Shown here: piece after piece, positions 1 through 9,045 of the stretch
Layout: each line of letters starts with the position of its first letter
Numbering within the stretch: the stretch's first letter is position 1
NCBI GenBank assembly: GCA_002753665.1
Contig: PEAP01000001.1
Coordinates: 1-64,000, forward strand
DNA length: 64,000 nucleotides
DNA from: Magnetococcales bacterium DC0425bin3
Lineage (GTDB): Bacteria; Pseudomonadota; Magnetococcia; Magnetococcales; DC0425bin3
Direction: 5' to 3'
Translations under genes and position numbers: made by a program
The notes under the pieces: generated by a model
The model's input: only the letters and a program-made list of their open reading frames with translations
Databases searched by the model: none
Told to the model about the DNA's origin: nothing

Positions 1-1
1 T

Positions 2-769
2 CTGTGCAACACAGGCGCTCAAAGATCTATTCCGGGGCAAATGGCCGGATTTCATGACAATGCCCTGACCAATCCCTGGCCCGCTATGGCGGTTGGCCCG
101 CAGGGGGTGGTGAATAGTTACGACGGGGGAAGCCAACGTTCTGCACGGACAGGAGGGAGATGACTTTCTGACAGGGGCGGAAGGCCCTGACCTCCTGACC
201 GGCGGTGACGGCAACGATACGCTGGTCGGCGACGCCGGAGCGGATCGGTTGGACGGCGGCGCGGGTGACGATGTGCTGGGTGCCGCGGAAGGCAGCGCGG
301 ACTGGACCGGAGCCCCGGGCGACAGCGTGGGGAATACCTACAACGGCGGTGCAGGCAATGATACCCTGCTGGGAACCAACCTGTCGGACACCTACCTGTT
401 CAACCCGGGCGACGGCCGCGATACCCTCAGCGATCCAGCCGACACCGGCGACGCGGACCGGATCGTTCTCGAAGGCGGAGTGACCTGGGAGAACGTGATG
501 TTCTCCAGACTGGGAACAACCATGAGAATTCAGTATGGGGCCATGGATTCGATCGACGTCAGCAACTGGGATATCGGGGCGTCCGGGCCGGTGCAGCAGA
601 TCCAGGTCGATGATGGCATCGCCCTGCTGAATGCCCAGGTGGATCTGTTGGTCCAGGCCATGGCCACTTTCGGCGCCGAACACAACGGTATCAGTTGGGA
701 GCATCCCTGACCCAGTACGGCGACGAAACCCGCGCCATCCTGGCCGCCCATTGGCAGACGGCGGAGTGA
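2..769 (+). pseudogene. RTX-type calcium-binding repeat protein, 3' fragment with two frameshifts
   Basis: The reading frame enters from the left edge, so the 5' part is missing. Nonapeptide RTX repeats of the type GGxGxDxL are plain around 150-290 (for example GGDGNDTLVG and GGAGDDVLG) and again near 345-365. Such repeats form calcium-binding beta-rolls in proteins exported by type I secretion. The coding frame is 2 for bases 2 to about 128, shifts at a run of five G (125-129), continues in frame 3 to about 697, then returns to frame 2 and ends at TGA 767-769. The final part reads LTQYGDETRAILAAHWQ, a plausible tail for such proteins. Without the second shift the frame stops early at 708-710. 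Two shifts that cancel suggest a decayed gene, or two sequence errors. Confidence 0.6.
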
Positions 770-810
770 GGTGAGCGACTCCAGAAGGTGGATTCGGATT
801 TCATCGGACT

Positions 811-839
811 TTGAGACCCTGTCAGGATTATGCTAGTAT
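811..839 (+). promoter_or_regulatory. sigma-70-type promoter of dksA
   Basis: A -35 box TTGAGA (811-816) and a -10 box TAGTAT (834-839) are separated by 17 bases. The TGC just before the -10 box gives an extended -10. The predicted start is near 846, leaving a leader of about 118 bases before the dksA start codon. The assignment rests on motif and spacing only. Confidence 0.6.
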
Positions 840-963
840 AGGTTTTTTGGATGGGAGCAAAGAGGGCAACGCCGCAAGCAGGCAACCTTCTTCCCCCATC
901 CCGGGTCCAACAGTCACCATGAACCTCCGCCTCCCGTGCGGTCGCGGGCTGGAGCCGGTTGCC

Positions 964-1410
964 ATGACCAGAATCGCCGATATCATACTGCCCGAAGGAT
1001 ACCGTCCCAGCCCGGACGAAGAATACATGTGCCCCATGCAGCGGGCCTTCTTTCGCAAGCTGCTGATGGAATGGCGCAAACAGCTGCAGGGTGAAGCCGA
1101 ACGAACCGTCACCGGCATGAACGAGGAAAAGGCGGTGTTCGCCGATCCCACCGACCGGGCCACCCTGGAAACCGATCGCAACTTCGAGCTGCGCACCCGG
1201 GACCGGGAACGCAAGCTGATCTCCAAGATCGACCGCACCGTCGAAGCCATCGAGGCGGACGACTACGGCTTCTGCGAAGGCTGCGGCGTGGAAATTGGCC
1301 TGCGCCGCCTGGAAGCCCGCCCGGTCACCAATCTGTGCATCGACTGCAAGACCAAGGAAGAACAAATGGAAAAGGTCCACCGCTCCCCCGACGAAGCGGA
1401 ATCGGACTAG
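964..1410 (+). CDS. dksA: RNA polymerase-binding transcription factor DksA
   Basis: 148 residues, close to the family length of about 150. DksA enters the secondary channel of RNA polymerase and, with ppGpp, resets transcription of stable RNA and amino acid genes. The coiled-coil tip carries the acidic DPTDRAT segment with Asp61 and Asp64, matching the DxxDxA functional tip of E. coli DksA. A four-cysteine zinc finger is complete (Cys104, Cys107, Cys125, Cys128). The ATG at 964 gives a normal N-terminus; an in-frame ATG at 919 would add 15 residues. The gene ends convergently on thiE with a few bases of overlap. A good promoter lies at 811-839. Confidence 0.93.
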   Translation: MTRIADIILPEGYRPSPDEEYMCPMQRAFFRKLLMEWRKQLQGEAERTVTGMNEEKAVFADPTDRATLETDRNFELRTRDRERKLISKIDRTVEAIEADDYGFCEGCGVEIGLRRLEARPVTNLCIDCKTKEEQMEKVHRSPDEAESD

Positions 1411-2150
1411 CGCCGCTCCCCCCCGGGAAACTGCCCTTCCTCCCCCCCGGGGGACCGCCCTTCCAGCCCGGCCCGCCAGGCCGTGGTCGCCAGGAACAGA
1501 CCCTCTGCCTGGCCGGGATCCGCACCCTCCAGCCAGCCGCCGATCATGGCCGCCGCTGCGGCCCCACGGCCGGCCACCGCCTCCGCCCGCCGGGCGGCGA
1601 TGCCCCCGATGGCGGCCACCGGCAGCCGGCTGGCCCGACAGGCAGCGGCCAGTTGCTCCAGCCCCCGCGGCGTGGCCAGGGCGTCGGCCTTGCTGCCGGT
1701 GACGAACACCGGACCATAGCCGATGTGGTCCGCCCCCGACTCCTGGGCGGCAGCCACCTCCTCCAGGGTATGGGTGGACAGTCCCAGCAGCCGCCCGGGG
1801 CCGAGCAGGTCGCGACAGGCCCGGGGGAGCAGATCGTCCTGCCCCACATGCAGGCCATCGGCAGCCAGGGCCAGGGCCAGATCCAGACGGTCGTTGATCA
1901 CCACCCGCACCGCGGGCGCATGGCAACGCAGGGTGTCCATCCAGAGGGCCATGAACCGCTGCTGCTCACCCCCGCCGGCCTTGCAACGCAGTTGCGCCAC
2001 AGTGACCCCCGCCGCGACCAGGGCCTCCGCCAACACACGCCGCCCGGCAGCCGTGGCGCCCACGGACGGAGCGTGACGCTCCAGCCAGCCGGCGTCGATG
2101 ATGGGGTAGATCCCCCGCACCGGATGGGGTGAGACAGGAACGCTCATCAT
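1407..2150 (-). CDS. thiE: Thiamine phosphate synthase
   Basis: TIM-barrel enzyme joining HMP-pyrophosphate and thiazole phosphate to give thiamine monophosphate in the cytoplasm. Family motifs are visible: VINDRLDLALALAADGLHVG (pyrophosphate and Mg binding), GYGPVFVTGSKAD (the usual GPIFxTxTK loop) and VAAIGGI near the end of the barrel. At about 247 residues it is longer than the usual 210 because of a Gly/Pro-rich tail that looks disordered. The start overlaps the stop of the PilZ gene as ATGA (2147-2150), so it is probably translated by coupling. A second ATG follows directly at 2147. No other thiamine gene is nearby. Confidence 0.85.
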   Translation of the reverse strand: MMSVPVSPHPVRGIYPIIDAGWLERHAPSVGATAAGRRVLAEALVAAGVTVAQLRCKAGGGEQQRFMALWMDTLRCHAPAVRVVINDRLDLALALAADGLHVGQDDLLPRACRDLLGPGRLLGLSTHTLEEVAAAQESGADHIGYGPVFVTGSKADALATPRGLEQLAAACRASRLPVAAIGGIAARRAEAVAGRGAAAAAMIGGWLEGADPGQAEGLFLATTAWRAGLEGRSPGGEEGQFPGGERR

Positions 2151-2521
2151 AAGGAAGAAAAGAGTTCCCGATCGACCTGTTCCGCATCGCCCATGTTGAG
2201 AGAAACCAGCATGCGCAGGTGGCCGAAGCTTTCCACATCCAGGTCCTGGAAGGCGATGGCCGCACCCCGCTCCGGATGGCTCCACAACACCCTGCCGCAC
2301 AAACGCAACGCCTCCTCGCCCAGGGCCAGGGAACCCTGGACCGTGATATCCGCGGGCGGCAGCGTGTCGCTCCAGAACAGCATGCCCTTCAGGCTGATGT
2401 CGTTGAAGGCCCCTTCGTACACCTGGCCATTGGACCCGGTCAGGGTCAAGGAATGCTGAAAATGGACCCGGGAGAAGTGACGCCGCTCCCGACCCCCGGC
2501 AGATGATTTTTCAGAACTCAC
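2147..2521 (-). CDS. PilZ domain protein (c-di-GMP receptor)
   Basis: 124 residues comprising a single PilZ domain. Both c-di-GMP binding motifs are present: RxxxR at residues 14-18 (RHFSR) and the D-x-S-x-x-G motif at 41-46 (DISLKG). Such single-domain proteins relay c-di-GMP to motility or polysaccharide machinery, but the partner cannot be read from the sequence. The start codon is GTG behind a G-rich ribosome-binding stretch. It is translationally coupled to thiE, which looks like a chance operon rather than a functional link. Confidence 0.85.
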   Translation of the reverse strand: MSSEKSSAGGRERRHFSRVHFQHSLTLTGSNGQVYEGAFNDISLKGMLFWSDTLPPADITVQGSLALGEEALRLCGRVLWSHPERGAAIAFQDLDVESFGHLRMLVSLNMGDAEQVDRELFSSL

Positions 2522-2642
2522 GCGATCGTCCCCCCCCCACTGGAATCACCCCGGTTCGGCATCCCGAACCGTCATGAATTGTAACGACTGCCCATCAAAA
2601 AATAAACCATCAGGATGCCTCGGGAGCTTGAATTCCGAATGA

Positions 2643-3800
2643 TCAACGGGCAGCAGCGCCTGCTCCGGGAACGGCACAGGGTTGACCCGCGTCCCCGGCC
2701 TCCTGCAGGGTCCAGAAGATGCGCTGCTCGCCCGCCGGGGTGTGGATGAGGGAAAAGGTGCTGGAGGCGCAGAGCCGTTCGCCCCGGCCGGTTCGCAGGG
2801 TGAGGCGCAGGGGGCCGAGGGTGGGACAATGCCGGAGCAGGGTGGCGATGGCGCCCCACAGATCGGGATCCTCGGCGAACTCCCGCACCGTCCGCTGGTC
2901 GAAAATTCGCACGTCGGTTTCCAACAACGTCGCTCCCTTGTCGTTCAGGGCCAACAGTTGGAAGGGCGCCGCTGGGGAAAACCAGAGGGCCGGCTCGCGG
3001 ATCTCCTCCGGGTCCAGCACGGCCTGGTGGGAGCGGGTCGAGGTGGCCATGCGTTGCAGCAGGCTGGTCTGGGTGATCAGCCCCCACAACCGGCCGCTCC
3101 GGTCCACCACCGGCAGGCGCCGGTGGTCGCTGCGGACAAAGAAATCCACGGCCTCCAGCAGGGTCGTCTCCGGGTCGATGGTGGCCGGTTCCCGGTCCAG
3201 GAGCGGATCGATGGGCTGGTCGGGGCGCCAGCCGGGCAGCAGGCGGTGGCGCAGCAGGTCCCGTTCCGTGATGAATCCCGCCAGCCGCTGGTCCTGTTCC
3301 AGCAGCACGCAGCCCCGGTGACCGGCCACCATGCGGCGGGCCAATTCCATGAAGGAGAGCCCGGGCGGCGCCAGGGGAGGATCGGGCACCATCACGTCCG
3401 CCACCCGATAATGGGCCAGCAGGTTGGACCGGGGCAGGGAGGCGAGGATCTGCTTCTCCATGATGCCGCCCGACAGCAGGTCGTCGCGGTTGAGAACCGG
3501 AAACCGGCGGAACCGGCGCTGATTGTAGAGGCGCAACAGCTCGCGGGTGGGGGTCTCCTCGTAGACCACCAGGGGACTGGAGATGCGCAGATCCGCCAGG
3601 CGGGTGGTCTCCGGATCCCGACCTTCCACCATCCAGCGGGTCAGATCGAACCCGGTGACCAGCCCGGTCAGACGCATGTCGTCGAGGACCACGGCGAACC
3701 CGGGCCCCTGCCGCACCATGGTATGCATGGCATCCAGCAGGGTCGATGACGGGGCGAGGGTGGCTATGTTGGAAAACATCCAGTCGCGGACGATGCCCAT
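2643..3800 (-). CDS. Protein with four CBS domains and a PAS-like C-terminus
   Basis: 385 residues. Four CBS motifs occur as two pairs (roughly residues 8-60, 70-115, 130-185 and 195-250), each with the pattern of a GxxT/E-x-x-D turn, such as LTGLVTGFDLTRW, LAGFITERDLLRH and LWGLITQTSLLQR. CBS pairs bind adenine nucleotides or other nucleotide ligands. Residues 270-370 resemble a PAS-type sensor module (LWFSPAAPFQLLALNDKG ... FWTLQEAG). No catalytic domain is attached, so it is probably a regulatory or sensing protein. It is divergent from the kdsD operon, with a dispersed repeat in the gap. Confidence 0.75.
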   Translation of the reverse strand: MGIVRDWMFSNIATLAPSSTLLDAMHTMVRQGPGFAVVLDDMRLTGLVTGFDLTRWMVEGRDPETTRLADLRISSPLVVYEETPTRELLRLYNQRRFRRFPVLNRDDLLSGGIMEKQILASLPRSNLLAHYRVADVMVPDPPLAPPGLSFMELARRMVAGHRGCVLLEQDQRLAGFITERDLLRHRLLPGWRPDQPIDPLLDREPATIDPETTLLEAVDFFVRSDHRRLPVVDRSGRLWGLITQTSLLQRMATSTRSHQAVLDPEEIREPALWFSPAAPFQLLALNDKGATLLETDVRIFDQRTVREFAEDPDLWGAIATLLRHCPTLGPLRLTLRTGRGERLCASSTFSLIHTPAGEQRIFWTLQEAGDAGQPCAVPGAGAAAR

Positions 3801-3813
3801 GGCAAGTTTCCAG

Positions 3814-3843
3814 TGGAGGATGGAGGGAGGCCTCCCCCATCCA
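3814..3843 (+). repeat. Dispersed 30-bp palindromic intergenic repeat, copy A
   Basis: Core of the form TGGAGGnTGGAGGGAGGCCTCC followed by CCCATCCA. It is centred on the palindrome GGAGGCCTCC and lies between the divergent CBS-protein gene and kdsD. Matching copies lie at 23069-23098, 31203-31232 and, inverted, 41112-41141. Confidence 0.85.
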
Positions 3844-3882
3844 GCAAAGTCAGCCGCTGGTGGTATTGGTGCCGGGATGGTT

Positions 3883-3888
3883 TATAAT
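3883..3888 (+). promoter_or_regulatory. Candidate -10 box upstream of the kdsD operon
   Basis: A perfect TATAAT sits in an otherwise GC-rich 273-base gap between the CBS gene and kdsD. No convincing -35 box is found at 16-18 bases upstream, so this is only a candidate. The rest of the gap holds the repeat at 3814-3843 and nothing else recognised. Confidence 0.35.
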
Positions 3889-4073
3889 GCCGGGGTCCAC
3901 CAGCGGAAAAACCCCAGGAGACGATTGCGGCATCCATTATGCGGGTCCCGTCAGCGCTTGTCCTGGATCGACGTTCATTACCGTGAAAGTCGCGGAGCGG
4001 CTTTACCACGCATCCCGCCCCAGACCCGATGCCGGTCATGACGACCGTAGCCAAACCAAGGAAGGAACGGACC

Positions 4074-5048
4074 ATGGGTTCACAGACATCCATGCTGCAA
4101 AAGGCCAGGGACACCCTGGAGCTGGAGGCCAAAGCCATCCAGGCCATGGCGGCGCGTCTGGATGAGGCGTTCGAGAAGGCGGTGAACCTCATGCTCCAAT
4201 GCCGGGGACGGGTGGTGGTCACCGGCATGGGCAAGTCCGGCCTGATCGGCCAGAAAATCGCGGCCACCCTGGCCAGCACCGGAACACCGGCATTTTTCTT
4301 GCATCCAGGAGAGGCAAGCCACGGCGACCTGGGCATGATCACCCCGGAGGATGTCCTGCTGCTGCTGTCCAACAGCGGGGAGACCGGCGAGGTGGTGGCC
4401 CTGTTGCCGGTCTTCAAACGGCTGGGGATTCCCCTGATCGCGTTGGTGGGACGGGCGGATTCCACCCTGGTGCGGCACAGCGATGTCTTTCTGAACACCA
4501 GCGTGGAGCGGGAGGCCTGTCCCCTCAATCTGGCCCCCACCACCTCCACCACGGCGACCCTGGCCATGGGCGATGCCCTGGCGGTGGCCCTGCTGGAAGC
4601 CAGGGGTTTCAGCCCGGAACAGTTCGCCGCACGCCATCCCGGGGGCAGCCTGGGCAAGCGGCTGCTGTTGCGGGTGTCGGACCTGATGCAGCAGGGGGAC
4701 CGGATTCCCCTGGTGAACGAGGCGGACACGGTCCGGGACGCCCTGTTCGAGATGACCGCCAAACGTTTGGGGATGACCGGGGTGACCGGAAGCGACAAGA
4801 CCTTGACGGGCATCATCACCGACGGGGACCTGCGGCGCTGGCTGGAGAAGGATCCCAACCTCCTGACCCGTCGGGCAGGCGAGATCATGACCCGCAACCC
4901 CAGGACCATCGCCGCGGACGCCCTGGCGGCGGAAGGGATGCGCATCATGGAGGAAAAGAAGATCACCTCCCTGTTCGTGCCGGGGCCGGGCGGAACTCCC
5001 CAGGGGGTCCTCCACCTCCATGACCTGCTGGCCGCGGGGTTGATGTGA
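4074..5048 (+). CDS. kdsD: D-arabinose 5-phosphate isomerase
   Basis: 324 residues. It converts ribulose 5-phosphate to arabinose 5-phosphate, the first step of Kdo synthesis for LPS. An N-terminal SIS domain (about 30-190) contains VTGMGKSGLIGQKIAATL, HPGEASHGDLG and LLLLSNSGETGEV. Two CBS domains follow (about 200-320), giving the usual KdsD/KpsF architecture and length. The start at 4074 is preceded by an AAGGAAGGA ribosome-binding site; upstream in-frame ATGs lack one. It opens an LPS-transport operon and its stop overlaps the GTG start of kdsC. Confidence 0.94.
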   Translation: MGSQTSMLQKARDTLELEAKAIQAMAARLDEAFEKAVNLMLQCRGRVVVTGMGKSGLIGQKIAATLASTGTPAFFLHPGEASHGDLGMITPEDVLLLLSNSGETGEVVALLPVFKRLGIPLIALVGRADSTLVRHSDVFLNTSVEREACPLNLAPTTSTTATLAMGDALAVALLEARGFSPEQFAARHPGGSLGKRLLLRVSDLMQQGDRIPLVNEADTVRDALFEMTAKRLGMTGVTGSDKTLTGIITDGDLRRWLEKDPNLLTRRAGEIMTRNPRTIAADALAAEGMRIMEEKKITSLFVPGPGGTPQGVLHLHDLLAAGLM

Positions 5049-5599
5049 CCGTCCCCGCCTCCTGGCGCGCCGAGGCGGTCCGGCGGGCCCGGGCCGTGCG
5101 CCTGGTGGTGCTGGACGTGGACGGAGTGCTGACCGACGGCGGTCTCTACCTGCTGGAGGACGGCGGGGAAGCCAAGCGCTTCCATGTGCGGGACGGTCAG
5201 GGCATCCGGTCCCTCATCGAAGCGGGCATTCCGGTGGGCTGGATCACCGCCCGGCAGTCGAAGTTGGTGGAACGGCGGGCGCGGGAACTCGACATCAGCT
5301 TCCTGCACCAGGGCGTGCAACGGAAATGGACCCTGCTGGACGGAATTCTCGGGGAACGCCGGCTGCCCCCGGAAGCCTGCGCCTACATGGGGGACGATCT
5401 GGTGGACCTGGAAACGCTGGGCCGGGTGGGACTGGCCGCCGCTCCGGCGGATGCCCATCCGGAGGTACTGGGAGCGGCCCACTGGATCGCCGCCGCCGCC
5501 GGCGGACAGGGTGCGGTACGGGAGCTGGCCGATGGGATTCTGTTGCACCAGGGACGGTGGGAAGCCATTCTGGCCGCCAAAAGCCATCATGGCGGTTGA
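5045..5599 (+). CDS. kdsC: 3-deoxy-D-manno-octulosonate 8-phosphate phosphatase
   Basis: 184 residues, a C0-type HAD phosphatase without a cap domain, releasing free Kdo from Kdo-8-phosphate. The HAD nucleophile motif is VVLDVDGVLTDG near residue 21, motif II is GWITARQS, and the metal-binding motif is YMGDDLVDLE. The start is GTG at 5045, overlapping the kdsD stop, so translation is coupled. Gene order kdsD-kdsC-lptC is the canonical one. Confidence 0.93.
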   Translation: MTVPASWRAEAVRRARAVRLVVLDVDGVLTDGGLYLLEDGGEAKRFHVRDGQGIRSLIEAGIPVGWITARQSKLVERRARELDISFLHQGVQRKWTLLDGILGERRLPPEACAYMGDDLVDLETLGRVGLAAAPADAHPEVLGAAHWIAAAAGGQGAVRELADGILLHQGRWEAILAAKSHHGG

Positions 5600-5629
5600 G
5601 ACTTCGAACAAAAGACAGGATCCCCCTTC

Positions 5630-6199
5630 ATGATGGGGCGCACCATCAAACATTTGCTGCTCGCCATCGCCCTGGGCGTGGCGGGAACCCTGGCCTGGCT
5701 GCTGGGGGGCGCGGCACTGGAGCGTCCCCTGGCGACGGTTCCTCTGTCGGAGACCGGCGTGACGCCCGAGGCTACCGGAATCCGACTGGTGCAGTTCGAC
5801 GGTCAACAACAAAAATGGTCCCTCACCGCCGAGGGGGCCCAGCGACTCGAACAGGAAGGGCGGACCATGGCATTCAAACCCCGCCTTGCCATCCACCGGA
5901 AAGACAGCGGCCCCATCCATCTCACCGCCAACCGGGGGATGATCGAGGACGCCACCCGCCGGATGGTGTTTTTCGGCGATGTCCTGGTGGAAGATGTTCT
6001 CAAACGCCGCCTCATCACCCAGCGGCTCCATTTCGACCCCGCGAAGCAGGTCCTTTCCACAGATGGGGCCTTCCGATTGACGATGGATCGCATCACCCTG
6101 TCCGGCATCGGGTTGGAGATTCATCCCCGGACCCGACATTTGAAGGTGCGGCAAAAAGTGCGGGCGGTCTTTCTCGAAGGTCTTCAGGATCTGGTTTAG
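5630..6199 (+). CDS. lptC: LPS export protein LptC
   Basis: 189 residues with one N-terminal membrane anchor (about residues 6-27) and a periplasmic beta-jellyroll of the LptC/OstA type. LptC receives LPS from the LptB2FG transporter and passes it to LptA. The family is poorly conserved. The call rests on the anchor, the repeated beta-strand pattern (LTANRGMIEDATRRMVFFGDV) and the fixed position between kdsC and lptA. Confidence 0.85.
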   Translation: MMGRTIKHLLLAIALGVAGTLAWLLGGAALERPLATVPLSETGVTPEATGIRLVQFDGQQQKWSLTAEGAQRLEQEGRTMAFKPRLAIHRKDSGPIHLTANRGMIEDATRRMVFFGDVLVEDVLKRRLITQRLHFDPAKQVLSTDGAFRLTMDRITLSGIGLEIHPRTRHLKVRQKVRAVFLEGLQDLV

Positions 6200-6201
6200 C
6201 C

Positions 6202-6786
6202 ATGTTCAAGAAGCAATGGATTTCGCGATTCCTGGTGCTGCTGATGCTGGCCAGCCCCGTTTCCGTCCTGGCCGCGGAGCCGGCCAAGGCTGAGGCAAGC
6301 AAGGGAGCGCTGGTCATCACCTCGGACCAGCTCGACATGAGCGATCAGCAGCAATCGGCCATCTTCTCCGGTCACGTGCTGGCCGAAGACGGCGCCATGC
6401 GGCTGTCCGCCGACCGGATGATCGTCTTCTACCATGCCACGAAAAAAGGCGTGGGACCCATGGGCCGGATCCACCAGATCCGCGCCGAGGGGCAGGTGAT
6501 CCTGGAACAGAACCAGCACCGGGGTACGGCGGATGTGGCCCTGTACCGGGTGGGCCCCCGCACCCTGGAATTGATCGGCAAGGAGAACAACGCGGTCGTG
6601 CAGCAGGGCGAGGACCGGCTGGAGGGCAAGAACATGGTCCTGACCATGGGGGCCAACCAGGAGATTCGCCGGGTATCGGTTTCCGGCGGCAGCAGCCAGA
6701 GGGTGAAGGCCCGCATCACCTCCAAGGAAGGCGAGAAATTCGGCCTGTTGCCGGAGCGGGGGGCCGAGGCACCCGCCAATGAATGA
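6202..6786 (+). CDS. lptA: LPS transport periplasmic protein LptA
   Basis: 194 residues. A signal peptide (about 1-24, ending VLAAE) is followed by an OstA domain with the typical opening [20 protein letters not shown] and later [11 protein letters not shown]. LptA polymerises as a bridge carrying LPS across the periplasm from LptC to LptD. The start is the ATG three bases after the lptC stop. The 3' end overlaps lptB by eight bases. Confidence 0.9.
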   Translation: MFKKQWISRFLVLLMLASPVSVLAAEPAKAEASKGALVITSDQLDMSDQQQSAIFSGHVLAEDGAMRLSADRMIVFYHATKKGVGPMGRIHQIRAEGQVILEQNQHRGTADVALYRVGPRTLELIGKENNAVVQQGEDRLEGKNMVLTMGANQEIRRVSVSGGSSQRVKARITSKEGEKFGLLPERGAEAPANE

Positions 6787-7513
6787 TCCCTCCCATCGCC
6801 TGGAGGCCCGCAAGGTCGGCAAGGGATTCCACGGCCGGGCGGTGGTGGCGGAGGTGGATGTCGCGGTGGCCCCGGGAGAGGTCGTGGGGTTGCTGGGACC
6901 CAACGGCGCCGGCAAGACCACCACCTTCTACATGCTGGTGGGCCTGCTGGCTCCGGACGAGGGCTCCATCTGGCTGGACGGCCGGGACGTGACCCGCGAA
7001 CCCATGTACCGCCGGGCCCGGGCCGGGGTCTCCTACCTGCCCCAGGAACCATCGGTGTTCCGCAGGCTGACCGTGCGGGACAACGTGCTGGCCATCCTGG
7101 AGACCCTGCCCATGGGGCGCTTCCGCCGCCTGGAACGGCTGGAGGAGCTGCTGGTGGAGCTGGGGGTCGCCCATTTGGCCAGGACTTATGGTTACGCCCT
7201 CTCGGGGGGCGAGCGGCGCCGGGTTGAAGTGGCCCGCGCCCTGGCCATCGAGCCGCGCTATATTCTGCTGGACGAACCGTTCGCCGGGGTGGACCCGCTG
7301 GCGGTCGGCGATATACAGTCCATCGTGCGGCACCTCAAGGGCAAGGGGATCGGGGTGCTGATCACCGACCACAACGTGCGGGAGACTTTGGGAATCTGTG
7401 ATCGGGCCTATATCCTGTCAGGAGGACGGGTGTTGGCCGATGGTCCCCCGGAGGCGCTGGTGGCGGACCCCCAGGTGCGCAAACGGTATCTGGGGGAAGG
7501 GTTCAGGCTATAA
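6779..7513 (+). CDS. lptB: LPS export ABC transporter ATP-binding protein
   Basis: 244 residues, cytoplasmic ATPase of the LptB2FG complex that extracts LPS from the inner membrane. All ABC motifs are present: Walker [13 protein letters not shown]-loop [17 protein letters not shown], signature [15 protein letters not shown], Walker [14 protein letters not shown] and switch [17 protein letters not shown] is characteristic of LptB. Its start lies within the end of lptA (ATG 6779, stop 6784-6786). Confidence 0.96.
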   Translation: MNDPSHRLEARKVGKGFHGRAVVAEVDVAVAPGEVVGLLGPNGAGKTTTFYMLVGLLAPDEGSIWLDGRDVTREPMYRRARAGVSYLPQEPSVFRRLTVRDNVLAILETLPMGRFRRLERLEELLVELGVAHLARTYGYALSGGERRRVEVARALAIEPRYILLDEPFAGVDPLAVGDIQSIVRHLKGKGIGVLITDHNVRETLGICDRAYILSGGRVLADGPPEALVADPQVRKRYLGEGFRL

Positions 7514-7543
7514 CCATCTACAGGGAAGAGTAGGGGTGGCTCA

Positions 7544-9025
7544 ATGGCTCTGGGATTGGAACTGAAGCTGCGGATGAGCCCGCAACTGGTGATGACACCC
7601 CAGTTGCAGATGGCCATCCGTCTCCTCCAGATGTCCAGCATGGATCTGGCGGAATATCTGGAAGAAGAACTGGAACGCAATCCCCTCCTGGAACGGGTCG
7701 ACGAGGCGAACGACGAGTCGGCCGGCGGCAAGGAGAACACGTCCGCCCCCGCCACCGAACCGGAGCCGATGGCGGAACGATCCGAATCCCTCCTGGAAGG
7801 CGTGCCCACCGAGGATGGCAAGCTGGAATCCGAATTGCCGGTGGATGCCTCCTGGGACGACATCTACACCGACAACGAAGCCCCCACGGAACAGTTCGAA
7901 TCCAGCAACAGCAATTCCACCGAGGCCCCGCCCCTGGAAAACACCCTGGTGCGCTCCAAGAGCCTGGGGGATCACCTGCTGTGGCAACTGGGCCTCTCGG
8001 CGCTCAGCGATACCGAGCGTACCATCGGCTCCGCCCTGATCGACGCCATCGACGACAACGGCTATCTCAACGGCGAGCTGGACACGTTCGCCGAAATGAC
8101 CGGCTATACGGTGGAGGAGATCGAGGACGCCCTGATCCTGGTGCAGTCCTTCGAACCGGCCGGGGTGGGCGCCCGCAACCTGTCGGAATGCCTGCTGCTG
8201 CAACTGAAGAACCTGGGCATGGCCCACACCCCCTACACCGACCTGCTGGACCATCTGGAGGATCTGGGACGGCGGGACTTCCGCAAGCTGGGCCGTGTCC
8301 TGAAACTCAACGAGGACGAGCTGGCCGACGCGGTGTCGGTGATCCATTCCCTCAATCCCAAACCGGGATTGGCCTTCGGCAGCGACAACGCCGGCTATGT
8401 GGCCCCCGATGTCTTCGTGCGCAAGATCAACGGCGAATGGACGGTGGAAGTCAACCCGGAGACCGTGCCCAAGCTGCGGGTCAACCGCTATTACCAGGAG
8501 GCGATGAACGACAAGCTCTCCTCCCAGGACAAACGCTTCCTCACCGAAAACGCCCGGTCGGCCCAGTGGCTGATCAAAAGCCTCGAACAGCGCTCCAGCA
8601 CCATCTACCGGGTGGCCGAATCCATCGTCCGCTTCCAGAAGGATTTTCTGGAATATGGCCAGGAACATTTGAGGCCATTGATCTTGAAGGACGTTGCCGA
8701 AGACGTGGGGGTCCATGAATCCACCACCTCCCGGGTGACCAGCAACAAGTACATGCACACGCCCCGGGGCATCTTCGAGTTGAAGTATTTCTTTTCCTCC
8801 TCCCTGGCCTCCCAGGATTCCGGGGAGAATCACAGCTCCGAGGCGGTCAAGTACAAGATCCGCAAACTGGTGGAAAGCGAGACCGCCCGCCGGCCCTATT
8901 CCGACGAGAAGATCGCCAAGTTTCTCCAGGATCAGGGGGTGCGGGTGGCGCGGCGCACGGTGGCCAAGTACCGGGAGGCCATGGGCATTCCCTCCTCGTC
9001 CCGGCGCAAGCAGCTTTCCGGCTGA
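7544..9025 (+). CDS. rpoN: RNA polymerase sigma-54 factor
   Basis: 493 residues. Region I is the Gln/Leu-rich activator-interacting segment (residues 1-50: SPQLVMTPQLQMAIRLLQMS). An acidic linker (about 60-130) leads to the core-binding domain, and the DNA-binding part carries VHESTTSRVTSNKY. The C-terminal RpoN box ARRTVAKYRE, which recognises the -24 element, is intact. It directs enhancer-dependent transcription, typically of nitrogen and flagellar genes. The position after lptB and before ptsN is the usual one, but hpf, often found between rpoN and ptsN, is absent here. Confidence 0.97.
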   Translation: MALGLELKLRMSPQLVMTPQLQMAIRLLQMSSMDLAEYLEEELERNPLLERVDEANDESAGGKENTSAPATEPEPMAERSESLLEGVPTEDGKLESELPVDASWDDIYTDNEAPTEQFESSNSNSTEAPPLENTLVRSKSLGDHLLWQLGLSALSDTERTIGSALIDAIDDNGYLNGELDTFAEMTGYTVEEIEDALILVQSFEPAGVGARNLSECLLLQLKNLGMAHTPYTDLLDHLEDLGRRDFRKLGRVLKLNEDELADAVSVIHSLNPKPGLAFGSDNAGYVAPDVFVRKINGEWTVEVNPETVPKLRVNRYYQEAMNDKLSSQDKRFLTENARSAQWLIKSLEQRSSTIYRVAESIVRFQKDFLEYGQEHLRPLILKDVAEDVGVHESTTSRVTSNKYMHTPRGIFELKYFFSSSLASQDSGENHSSEAVKYKIRKLVESETARRPYSDEKIAKFLQDQGVRVARRTVAKYREAMGIPSSSRRKQLSG

Positions 9026-9045
9026 CGGCCCGGCGGCTTCCTCCC

